A stretch of 9,654 nt of DNA from contig CAKRKL010000072.1 of assembly GCA_934358405.1 (NCBI GenBank), forward strand, positions 1 through 9,654, given 5' to 3'. Origin of the DNA: an uncultured Blautia sp. GTDB taxonomy: Bacteria; Bacillota; Clostridia; Lachnospirales; Lachnospiraceae. This document shows, in pieces, positions 1-6,471 of this stretch. The notes under the pieces were generated by a model. The model did no database searches. It saw only the letters and a list, made by a program, of their open reading frames with translations, and was not told the origin of the DNA. The first letter of the stretch is position 1. Each line of letters begins with the position of its first letter. The position numbers and the translations under genes were made by a program.

Positions 1-18
1 AAAAGGAGGAGCTTTATT

Positions 19-1374
19 ATGAAGTTCAGAGTAGAAGGCATTTATGATGCCAAGAAGCTGGGAATTCCGCAGATGCTGATTCTGGGACTCCAGCACATGT
101 TTGCCATGTTTGGCGCTACCATTCTGGTACCGATTCTGGTAAACAATTATTTTCACGGCGAAGGCTTATCCATTCAGGTAACCTTGTTCTGCGCCGGATT
201 TGGAACACTTTTGTTCCATGTACTTACCAAGATGAAGGTTCCGGCATTCCTTGGTTCATCCTTTGCATTTCTTGGCGGCTTCGCCACGGTTGCTGAGCTT
301 GATACAGGAATCTTTGCCGACATGTCTTATGGAGAGAAGCTTCCGTATGCCTGTGGAGGTGTATTTGTAGCTGGTCTTCTGTACCTGGTACTTGCACTGA
401 TCGTAAAGGCCATCGGTGTAAAACGTGTTATGCGTTATCTGCCGCCGGTTGTAACAGGACCGATTATCATCTGTATCGGACTTAGCCTTGCACCATCTGC
501 TATCAGCAATGCGTCCCAGAACTGGATTCTTGCACTGGTTGCACTTGGAACGGTTATTTTCTTCAACATTTGGGGAACTGGTATGTTCCGTATTATTCCG
601 ATCTTGATGGGTATTGTGGTATCCTATGTAGTTGCCCTGATCATGAACGCTCTTGGTATGACGAATGCAGACGGAAGTGCCATCCTCAACTTTGCAGGCG
701 TAGCAAGTGCACCGATCGTCGGTGTTCCGAAATTCTTCCTCTGCAAATTTAATATCACCGCAGTTCTTGCAATGGCGCCAATTGCAATTGCATCTATGAT
801 GGAGCACATCGGTGATATTTCCGCCATTTCCGCAACTGTTGACCGTAACTTCATCGAGGATCCGGGACTTCACAGAACTCTTCTTGGTGATGGACTTGCG
901 ACCTCTTTGTCTGCACTGATCGGTGGACCTGCCAATACTACTTACGGTGAGAATACAAGTGTTCTTGCACTGAGCCGTGTATATGATCCAAGGGTAATCC
1001 GTCTGGCCGCTGTTTATGCAGTGGTCCTCAGCTTCATTCCGAAAATGGCTGAGATAATCAGCTCCCTTCCATCTGCAATCATCGGTGGAATCAGCTTCAT
1101 CCTTTACGGAATGATCTCCGCAGTGGGTGTACGTAACGTAGTTGAAAATAAGGTGGACCTTACACGTTCCCGTAATCTGGTTATTACAGCTGTTATCCTG
1201 GTATGCGGACTTGGTGTTTCTGATGGACTCACCTTTACAATCGCGGGTGCGCATATTACATTAACAGGTCTTGCACTGGCAGCAATTGTTGGAATTATTC
1301 TGAATGCAATTCTCCCGGGAAATGATTATGTGTTTGAGAGCAGCAAGAAAAAAGAAGAATTTGAAGATGATTGA
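19..1374 (+). CDS. uraA: NCS2-family uracil permease
   Basis: A 451-residue polytopic inner-membrane transporter, very likely a uracil:proton symporter that feeds pyrimidine salvage. It opens with the NCS2 signature LGLQHMFAMFGATILVP (about residues 22-38), including the QH pair at 25-26. Two family-critical acidic positions are visible: E262 in SMMEHIGD and E311 in NTTYGENTS. Both sit 21 residues after E241 and E290 of E. coli UraA, which bind uracil and couple protons. Hydrophobic segments run through the whole protein and it ends in a charged tail (SSKKKEEFEDD). Length is normal for the family. The ATG follows AGGAGG at 5-10 with 8-9 bases between. Any promoter or PyrR/uracil-responsive leader would lie left of the window. 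It converges on the ydj operon and ends in a shared terminator. Xanthine permeases are the close alternative, but the GEN motif and overall length favour uracil. Confidence 0.93.
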   Translation: MKFRVEGIYDAKKLGIPQMLILGLQHMFAMFGATILVPILVNNYFHGEGLSIQVTLFCAGFGTLLFHVLTKMKVPAFLGSSFAFLGGFATVAELDTGIFADMSYGEKLPYACGGVFVAGLLYLVLALIVKAIGVKRVMRYLPPVVTGPIIICIGLSLAPSAISNASQNWILALVALGTVIFFNIWGTGMFRIIPILMGIVVSYVVALIMNALGMTNADGSAILNFAGVASAPIVGVPKFFLCKFNITAVLAMAPIAIASMMEHIGDISAISATVDRNFIEDPGLHRTLLGDGLATSLSALIGGPANTTYGENTSVLALSRVYDPRVIRLAAVYAVVLSFIPKMAEIISSLPSAIIGGISFILYGMISAVGVRNVVENKVDLTRSRNLVITAVILVCGLGVSDGLTFTIAGAHITLTGLALAAIVGIILNAILPGNDYVFESSKKKEEFEDD

Positions 1375-1383
1375 TTAAGCTAC

Positions 1384-1422
1384 AAAAAAGAGTTGCGATT
1401 TATAGGATCGCAACTCTTTTTT
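1384..1422. terminator. Bidirectional rho-independent terminator between uraA and the ydj operon
   Basis: A perfect 16-bp inverted repeat (1384-1399 with 1407-1422) encloses a 7-base loop. The arms start with six A and end with six T, so the hairpin is followed by a U-tract on either strand. It begins 10 bases after the permease stop and lies 7 bases beyond the stop of the converging ydjH-like gene, so it can end both transcripts. Confidence 0.93.
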
Positions 1423-1429
1423 ATGTATA

Positions 1430-2245
1430 TTAGAAGCTTCCTCCTGTGCCGCCATGGCTGCTGTCTGAGCCTCCGGTGTCACTGGATGAGTCTTCCTGTT
1501 TGGGCTTAGCAGTACGGCTGACCGTATTATACAGGAAGATATCGTTTGACCTTGTAACCTCCATACTTCCGCTTCGCACATAGTCTACTGCGCTGTCCTG
1601 ACTGCGTACGGATTTCAGCTGGGATTTCATTCCCATTGTGCAAAGAAGTGCCAGTACAAATCCGATAGCAATGGATATGGGAATCCATTTCATGGATAAG
1701 GGTTCTGTAGGAAGTGTGGAATCGTCATAGGGTTCTCCTGTATCTGCCTGTTCCAGGAAAAGCTGACATTGGTCAGCAAATTCATAAAAAGCTCCTGCAA
1801 AATCTTCGTCTTTTAGCTTTGGCTGAACCTTTTCCTTCAGATAATCAAGTCCGTCCTGGTTAAAAACAGTCATGCCATAGCCATGAGTAGTAATATGCCA
1901 TTTACGGTCCCCTATGCTGACCATGAAAAGGATTCCGTCATAATTGTCTCCTGTGCCATAACAATTGTCATCATAGAAGGTATCGGAAAACTTGTTCATA
2001 GCCACGCCATCTGTAGACTGTACTGTGGCAACTGCAACGTCAAAATCGTATTCCTGGCTTAAGGAATCAAGTCTGTCAAGAAGCGAAGCCTCTTCTTCAT
2101 CTGTGAGAAGATCAGCAGCATCATAAACAAGGGGAAGTGCTTCGGAGCTATTATTGGCTTCTGCCTGAACAGTCATGACAGCAGGAAAAAGACATCCTGC
2201 GCTGAGGGTGGCAGCCAGTATGATTGCAAAAGATTGTTTTTTCAT
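1430..2245 (-). CDS. ydjH: TPM-domain membrane protein (YdjH-like)
   Basis: A 271-residue protein with an N-terminal signal (KK then a hydrophobic stretch, residues 5-24; likely cleavage near VQA-28). A TPM domain follows at about 38-165: LPLVYDAADLLTDEEE at its start, NYDGILFMVSIGDRKW at 101-116, then the usual THGYG. A membrane helix spans 187-206 (WIPISIAIGF onward), and the Gly/Ser-rich tail ending GGTGGSF is typical of YgcG-type TPM proteins. The TPM domain therefore sits outside and the tail inside (inference). In B. subtilis YdjH is a TPM (UPF0603) protein encoded with ydjG and ydjI and linked to PspA function. A longer reading starting at 2290 adds 15 residues but no ribosome site. 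ATG at 2245 has AAGGAGGG 7 bases upstream, so I chose it. LSAGC resembles a lipobox poorly (Ser at -3). Last gene of the operon. Confidence 0.88.
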   Translation of the reverse strand: MKKQSFAIILAATLSAGCLFPAVMTVQAEANNSSEALPLVYDAADLLTDEEEASLLDRLDSLSQEYDFDVAVATVQSTDGVAMNKFSDTFYDDNCYGTGDNYDGILFMVSIGDRKWHITTHGYGMTVFNQDGLDYLKEKVQPKLKDEDFAGAFYEFADQCQLFLEQADTGEPYDDSTLPTEPLSMKWIPISIAIGFVLALLCTMGMKSQLKSVRSQDSAVDYVRSGSMEVTRSNDIFLYNTVSRTAKPKQEDSSSDTGGSDSSHGGTGGSF

Positions 2246-2252
2246 GGCGCAT

Positions 2253-2260
2253 CCCTCCTT
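2253..2260 (-). promoter_or_regulatory. Ribosome binding site overlapping the ydjG stop
   Basis: On the minus strand the sequence reads TAAGGAGGG: the TAA stop of the ydjG-like gene runs into the Shine-Dalgarno site for the ydjH-like gene, whose ATG (2245) follows after 7 bases. This fixes the ydjH start and suggests translational coupling of the two membrane proteins. Confidence 0.85.
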
Positions 2261-3344
2261 ATAATATATGAACCAGCCATGCAATAGCATAGGCAGCAGC
2301 AGAAAAGCCTACAGTAAGTCCAAGAAGCCACTTGGTGAAAATACCTTTGTCCACAGGCAGATTTCCCACGAATTTACCGGTCTGACCGTTCATTCCGAAT
2401 AAATATTGTTTTCCCTGCCAGGTGGTAGAAAGAAGCCATACAGGAAATAGTGCATAGTGGGTTTTTCCGCCACGAAGCTGAATATGGGTATCTTCTGCGG
2501 TAACGCTGTCATATCCATTTACAGTAGAACGGAAAGCATCCTCTGCTGCTTTTCGTACACGCTGATTGGCGCGCTCTACAGATTCCTCCGCAGAGACATC
2601 GTACTTGTCAGCGAGATAGCCTGCCAGATAAGGTGTCTGGAAGTCTACTGCCTCAGAAAGTACATAAGGCTCCAGAGACTCTGTAAGATCGTTGTCAATT
2701 TTGGAAGAGCCATCTACAGGAATCTGGTCAAATCCAATATTTCCCGCACGGAAAACGGAATAATGGCTGGTTTCTGTATAGTCATAGTCGTCATCACTCC
2801 AGAACCGGGTGCGGGTAGCGTGATAGCGGATATCAGCAGTGGCATCTGTATCAAAAAGCCAGAATGGTACATAAACTCCTTTGATCTCGTCAATATGGTT
2901 TTCTTTCTTGAAAACCTTTGGAAGAAGGATCTTGCCGTGAAGGTGGTTGTTAAGACCTTCCTTTGCAGCCTTTTTATCCAGCTTAAACGGGATAATAAAA
3001 TCAGGGCGCAGGGCACCGGAAAACTTGCCCGAGATAACTACCGGGTTTCCGCAGAACGGACAGCTGGAAGCACCTGTACTTTCATCTGCAATAATTTCGC
3101 CTCCGCAGGACTGGCATACATAAACGGACATATTGCTGGTTTCATTTTCACCCCAGTCTGCGGTAGAAGCGTTCTCCCAGGTCATATCGTCATCCTGCTG
3201 ACTGGCAGCTTCTTCGTTAAATGCCTTGACAGCGTCCATGTCAAACTCTGTGTCGCAGTAGGGGCATTTCATCTTCTGGAGAGTACTGTTGAACTCAATG
3301 GCACCGCCGCAGCAGGGGCATTTATATTCAAGTATATCTGACAA
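2259..3344 (-). CDS. ydjG: Double zinc-ribbon membrane protein (YdjG-like)
   Basis: A 361-residue protein, often database-named TFIIB-type zinc ribbon protein. Two zinc ribbons lead: C9/C12 with C27/C30 (CPCC...CPYC) and C77/C80 with C95/C98 (CQSC...CPFC), joined by an acidic Gln/Asp-rich linker. The central part carries the family signature around RPDFIIPFKLDKKAAKEGL and GVYVPFWLFD. A second conserved stretch (KTHYALFPVWLLSTTWQGKQY) precedes a C-terminal membrane helix (WLLGLTVGFSAAAYAIAWLV). The bulk is thus probably cytoplasmic and tail-anchored. In B. subtilis YdjG acts with YdjH and the SPFH protein YdjI at the membrane and is linked to PspA. The start is TTG, set by AAAGGAG 8 bases upstream; no ATG lies nearby in frame. 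It lies 34 bases after ydjI and 13 bases before ydjH. The zinc ribbons more likely mediate protein contact than DNA binding (inference). Confidence 0.88.
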   Translation of the reverse strand: MSDILEYKCPCCGGAIEFNSTLQKMKCPYCDTEFDMDAVKAFNEEAASQQDDDMTWENASTADWGENETSNMSVYVCQSCGGEIIADESTGASSCPFCGNPVVISGKFSGALRPDFIIPFKLDKKAAKEGLNNHLHGKILLPKVFKKENHIDEIKGVYVPFWLFDTDATADIRYHATRTRFWSDDDYDYTETSHYSVFRAGNIGFDQIPVDGSSKIDNDLTESLEPYVLSEAVDFQTPYLAGYLADKYDVSAEESVERANQRVRKAAEDAFRSTVNGYDSVTAEDTHIQLRGGKTHYALFPVWLLSTTWQGKQYLFGMNGQTGKFVGNLPVDKGIFTKWLLGLTVGFSAAAYAIAWLVHIL

Positions 3345-3352
3345 TGTCTCAA

Positions 3353-3359
3353 CTCCTTT
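3353..3359 (-). promoter_or_regulatory. Ribosome binding site that sets the ydjG TTG start
   Basis: AAAGGAG on the minus strand lies 8 bases before TTG at 3344. It is the only good ribosome site in the 34-base ydjI-ydjG gap and supports TTG as start codon. Confidence 0.75.
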
Positions 3360-3378
3360 CTAAACGGATATAAGCTTG

Positions 3379-4728
3379 TTACTGAATGTCATTCTCGTTA
3401 AAAGGATCGCCGCAATTCGGACAGAATTTCGGAGGGTTGGTAGAATCCTCTGGTTCCCATCCGCACTTGTCACAGCGATAATGCGGCTTTGCAGCGGGCT
3501 TGGGAGATCCGCAGTTGGTACAGAATCTGCCTGTGTTCACGGCACCGCAGGAGCAGGTCCAGCTGGCATCCGCAGCAGGAGCCTGTGGCTTTTTGGAACC
3601 GCATTCCGGGCAGAAATTGCCGGAAACCAAAGCACCGCAGGAACATTTCCACTGGTCCTTAGCCGGCTGTGAGGCAGGAGCACTCTGAGGAGCTGCCGGC
3701 TGTGCTGCCGGGGCTGCCTGCTGCTGTCCCATAGCATAAAGATTCTGTGCATTGAATCCACCAGCCATATTTGCCATATTCATTCCCATAAATCCGGTCA
3801 TTGCACCGGCAGAATTGCCTGCTGCTGTTTTCATAGCGTCTGCCTGAGCACCTGCAAGGGTGGCAGCTGCCATAGCCGGATTGCGAAGCATTGCCATACG
3901 CTGTGCGTCCTTGATCATTTTGGCATCTTCTTCCGGCAAAGTGATAGGGTTCATGGCAACAGAGACGATTACAAGTCCGCGAAGCTGGCTCCATTTCTGT
4001 GTAAGTGCCTGGTTCATGGCATCGCAAAGCTCCATAGCATGTGCAGGAAGGGCACTTGGGCGGATTTCCTGCTGGGAAATGCTTGCAAATGCCGGCTGAA
4101 GAGCGGAGATAAATTCTGTTTTCAGCTGGCTCTCGATCTCTTCTCTGTCGTATTGCTGTTCAAAGTTTCCGCATACATTGGAATAGAAAAGAAGCGGGTC
4201 TGCAATACGGTAGGAATAAACACCGCTGCAGCGCACGGACACGTCAATATCCAGTCCGATGTTATGGTCTACTACACGGAAAGGAATCGGATTAGGTGTT
4301 CCGAACTTGTTGTCTACCAGCTCTTTGGTGTTGAAATAGTAAACTCGCTGATCCTTGCCGGTGTCACCGCCGTAAGCAAAACGTTTACCGATGGTGTGGA
4401 AGGTGTTCATAATTGCATCCCCAAGATTACCGGAAAAGATGCTGGGCTCAGTAGAAGCATCGTAGGTATATTCACCTGGTTCTGCGCAGATATCTACAAT
4501 CTTGCCCTGCTCTACGATCATCATACACTGTCCGTCTGCAACAGCAATTCCAGATCCGCTGGTGATGATGTTGTCGTTCCCTTTGGTATTAGAGGAACGC
4601 TTGGAGGTACGTTTCTGGCCTTTCACTGCCAGAACGTCATTGTCGATTGAGTCACAGTAGAAAAATTCTTTCCACTGATCTGCAAGTGTTCCGCCTGCTG
4701 CTCCAAAAGCTGCTTTAATAAGTCCCAT
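3379..4728 (-). CDS. ydjI: SPFH-domain protein with three C-terminal zinc ribbons (YdjI-like)
   Basis: A 449-residue protein, the first gene of the operon. The N-terminal two thirds (about 25-285) match the SPFH/band-7 family as in B. subtilis YdjI, with stretches such as GIAVADGQCMMIVEQGKIVDI and GLVIVSVAMNPITLPEEDAK. No membrane helix is seen, so membrane binding probably depends on the YdjG/YdjH partners. A Met/Ala/Gly-rich stretch (about 300-325) and a Pro/Ala/Gln linker follow. Three zinc ribbons end the protein: C362, C364, C373, C376; C392, C394, C403, C406; and C419, C422, C436, C439. The first two use CxC...CxxC spacing, the third CxxC...CxxC. The ribbon tail makes it clearly longer than YdjI as I recall it. 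ATG at 4728 follows AAAGGGG with an 8-base gap. Older database names for this family (virion core protein) are misleading. Likely role: an oligomeric scaffold for membrane-stress proteins. Confidence 0.87.
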   Translation of the reverse strand: MGLIKAAFGAAGGTLADQWKEFFYCDSIDNDVLAVKGQKRTSKRSSNTKGNDNIITSGSGIAVADGQCMMIVEQGKIVDICAEPGEYTYDASTEPSIFSGNLGDAIMNTFHTIGKRFAYGGDTGKDQRVYYFNTKELVDNKFGTPNPIPFRVVDHNIGLDIDVSVRCSGVYSYRIADPLLFYSNVCGNFEQQYDREEIESQLKTEFISALQPAFASISQQEIRPSALPAHAMELCDAMNQALTQKWSQLRGLVIVSVAMNPITLPEEDAKMIKDAQRMAMLRNPAMAAATLAGAQADAMKTAAGNSAGAMTGFMGMNMANMAGGFNAQNLYAMGQQQAAPAAQPAAPQSAPASQPAKDQWKCSCGALVSGNFCPECGSKKPQAPAADASWTCSCGAVNTGRFCTNCGSPKPAAKPHYRCDKCGWEPEDSTNPPKFCPNCGDPFNENDIQ

Positions 4729-4780
4729 AATAGTAACCCCTTTCTTTTTTGATATGGTCTGGCTATATTCTTACTTAGAG

Positions 4781-4807
4781 TTTATATGATTTTGTCAGAA
4801 AATACAA
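4781..4807 (-). promoter_or_regulatory. Possible sigma-A promoter of the ydjIGH operon
   Basis: On the minus strand a TATAAA (4786 to 4781) is preceded by TTGTAT (4807 to 4802) with a short 15-base spacer; shifting to CTTGTA gives 16. It lies about 53 bases before the ydjI ATG. The match is moderate. The preceding terminator at 4857-4897 makes some promoter in this stretch necessary. Confidence 0.35.
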
Positions 4808-4856
4808 GCGACATGTGAAAAATGACAGGTTTTCGTGATGATCAGACGAAAAAAAC

Positions 4857-4897
4857 AAAAAATCTACAGCCTAAAAAATTAGAGCTGTAGATTTTTT
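4857..4897 (-). terminator. Rho-independent terminator after the capA-like gene
   Basis: A 14-bp perfect stem (4857-4870 with 4884-4897) can extend by four more pairs around an AAAA loop with one bulged A (4883). On the minus strand it is followed by a T-rich run (TTTTTT, G, then T). It begins 26 bases beyond the stop of the capA-like gene and separates it from the ydj operon. Confidence 0.9.
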
Positions 4898-4922
4898 CAT
4901 TAGAAATAGTAAAATCAGACGG

Positions 4923-6359
4923 TTATTCCTCTGAAGAGTTTTCTGAAGAGTCCTCAGAACTGTTCTCAGAATTGTTCTCAGAATTGTTCTCGGAGCTGTC
5001 CAGTGACTGATAGTATACGGAAGAGGTTATGGAATCCGTGTCTTCCACGTAGTTTCCAGAAGCATCCAGCATATTGCCATCAGAATCAAAAGCAACGTCC
5101 AGAAGAGTGGTCTTGGTAGACGGGGTTACATTCATGGACATGATCTCATCATATTTGGTCTGAAGATTCTCAAGAGAAAATTCATCTCCTATGGATTCCC
5201 GGACACTGTGGGATGAGGCCAGAGCATCTGTGTATTCGGAAAGCTTATATGGCCGGTATTCTTTATTATCATAGCTGTAATGCATAACCAGTGGAGTAAG
5301 GGTTGCATCCTGAATCTCAATGCTGGTCTGATCGCCCTCTGCGGTTTTCTGAATAGTAAAGGATGCCATTCCTCCAAGAAGCTGCTTTAATGTTTCCTGT
5401 CCGGTAACAAAGTTGCCAAGAGAGTAATAAATCAGCATGTTATGTCCTGCGTCATCAGTAAGATATCCATAGGGCTGAAGTACATTGGGATTCGTGCCGA
5501 TTACAACATCTACGCCCTGCTCCATTAGGAAATTAGCCCATTCCTTCTCATATTCGGTTGGCATTGGTTCTTCTGCCTTGCCCCAGTTTGCAGAGAAGAT
5601 AATGCAGTCTGCAGATGCACGGGCTTTCTGGATGGCAGCCGCTACCTCTGTAGTATTAAAGGTATCTACCATGTTCTGACCGGAGTCTGACTGACTGCTG
5701 TAAGTGGGAAATGTGTAGTTCAGGAATGCAATTTTAATTCCGTTTATTTCTGTGATCTCTGGCTCAGCAGTACTCTGGCTGTCGTGGATTCCAACAAGAG
5801 CTACATCCGGCTGCTGAGAACTCCAATAATTTAATGTTTCATCCATCATGGAGGTTCCGTTGTCATCGATTAGTGCTGTTGCAGATGTGACTACATTAAA
5901 TCCGGCATTTACAAGCGCATCTCCTATCTCAGTTGGCGTAGCATAAGGAGCTGTGCCGCTTACTGCATTGTGGTCTGCTGTAAAAGGTGTTTCCTGATTG
6001 ACAATGGCAATATCTGCAGCCTGTATATCTGAACGAAGATTGTCATAAACACTGTCGTAATTCCAGGCACCGCTTTCGGACTGACCGGAGACAAGAAGAC
6101 TTGGCTGAACCAGGTTGTCACCAACTGCCAGAACGGTAGCTGTAGTAATTTCCGGTTCAGAAACTGCTGCTTCCTCTTGCTTCTGCTTCTGCGCCTCTGC
6201 TGCTTTTTTTGCCTGTGCGGCGGGCTGACGGATCATGGAGTAATCCATCTGATTAAAAATCAGGCACAGCACGACCAGAACTGCTGCAGACACCAGAAAA
6301 CTGGTTCTGGAATTCAGCTTTTCTTTATAGTTTAATGGAAGATCATCTCTGTTTTTCAT
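4923..6359 (-). CDS. Membrane-anchored CapA-family protein lacking the metal-site histidines
   Basis: A 478-residue PGA_cap (CapA/PgsA-like, metallophosphoesterase-type fold) protein. One N-terminal membrane helix (about 20-37) is followed by an Ala/Lys/Gln/Glu linker (about 46-66), the CapA domain (about 74-345), and a tail with six tetrapeptide units (residues 455-478). The domain is outside the cell by topology (inference). Fold motifs are clear: VGDN (79-82), DIQAADIAIVNQET (111-124), PTEIGDALVNAGFNVV, GIKIAFLNYTF, DVVIGT and YYSLGNF. The histidines expected in the family are replaced: GD..xH has Q85, the NH..D motif reads ATALIDD (A162, L163), HWG reads NWG (N258), and HPH reads NPN (N290, N292). 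E123 remains, and the frame is fully intact. Most likely a non-catalytic binding or structural paralogue. ATG at 6359 follows AAAGGA with 8 bases between; the promoter is at 6414-6422. No cap/pgs polymer genes adjoin it. Confidence 0.88.
   Translation of the reverse strand: MKNRDDLPLNYKEKLNSRTSFLVSAAVLVVLCLIFNQMDYSMIRQPAAQAKKAAEAQKQKQEEAAVSEPEITTATVLAVGDNLVQPSLLVSGQSESGAWNYDSVYDNLRSDIQAADIAIVNQETPFTADHNAVSGTAPYATPTEIGDALVNAGFNVVTSATALIDDNGTSMMDETLNYWSSQQPDVALVGIHDSQSTAEPEITEINGIKIAFLNYTFPTYSSQSDSGQNMVDTFNTTEVAAAIQKARASADCIIFSANWGKAEEPMPTEYEKEWANFLMEQGVDVVIGTNPNVLQPYGYLTDDAGHNMLIYYSLGNFVTGQETLKQLLGGMASFTIQKTAEGDQTSIEIQDATLTPLVMHYSYDNKEYRPYKLSEYTDALASSHSVRESIGDEFSLENLQTKYDEIMSMNVTPSTKTTLLDVAFDSDGNMLDASGNYVEDTDSITSSVYYQSLDSSENNSENNSENSSEDSSENSSEE
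4926..4997 (-). repeat. Six-unit 12-bp tandem repeat in the 3' end of the capA-like gene
   Basis: Six in-frame 12-base units encode the tetrapeptide (S/N)-S-E-(N/D/E) at the extreme C terminus. Two adjacent units (4962-4973 and 4974-4985) are identical (GTTCTCAGAATT on the plus strand) and the others differ at a few positions. The tail is acidic and presumably disordered. Unit number could change by slippage or recombination without breaking the frame. Confidence 0.8.
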
Positions 6360-6399
6360 AATTTCTGTCCTTTAAATTGTTAAGCATCATTTGAAATCA

Positions 6400-6424
6400 T
6401 TTGCTATGGCATCATTATAGCAAA
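6400..6424. promoter_or_regulatory. Perfect 8-bp dyad over the capA-like -10 element (candidate operator)
   Basis: TTTGCTAT (6400-6407) and ATAGCAAA (6417-6424) form a perfect inverted repeat with a 9-base spacer. It covers the -10 hexamer and the predicted transcription start. That placement fits a repressor site. I do not recognise it as a known operator consensus. Confidence 0.45.
6414..6422 (-). promoter_or_regulatory. Extended -10 promoter of the capA-like gene
   Basis: The minus strand reads TGCTATAAT (6422 to 6414): a consensus -10 with the TGN extension. The -35 region is poor (TTTCTT 17 bases upstream), as is usual for extended -10 promoters. The start of transcription would be near 6407, giving a leader of about 48 bases. 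Confidence 0.7.
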
Positions 6425-6471
6425 CTATTTTGTTTAAAGAAAGAAGGTATTACATAAAATTTTAAAAATTG

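Noticed and set aside
2457..3341. 294-residue plus-strand open frame opposite the ydjG-like gene
   Set aside because: Shadow frame: the minus strand encodes clear zinc ribbons and a conserved family protein, and the plus frame has no ribosome site or domain.
4803..4834. ECF-type promoter (GAAAAC then GTC) for the ydj operon, as in sigma-W control of the B. subtilis genes
   Set aside because: The -10 half is poor and the -35 lacks the usual TGAAAC form; not supportable without expression data.
6456..6471. Terminator after the DUF885 gene
   Set aside because: Only an A/T palindrome (AAAATTTT) is present, with no GC stem.
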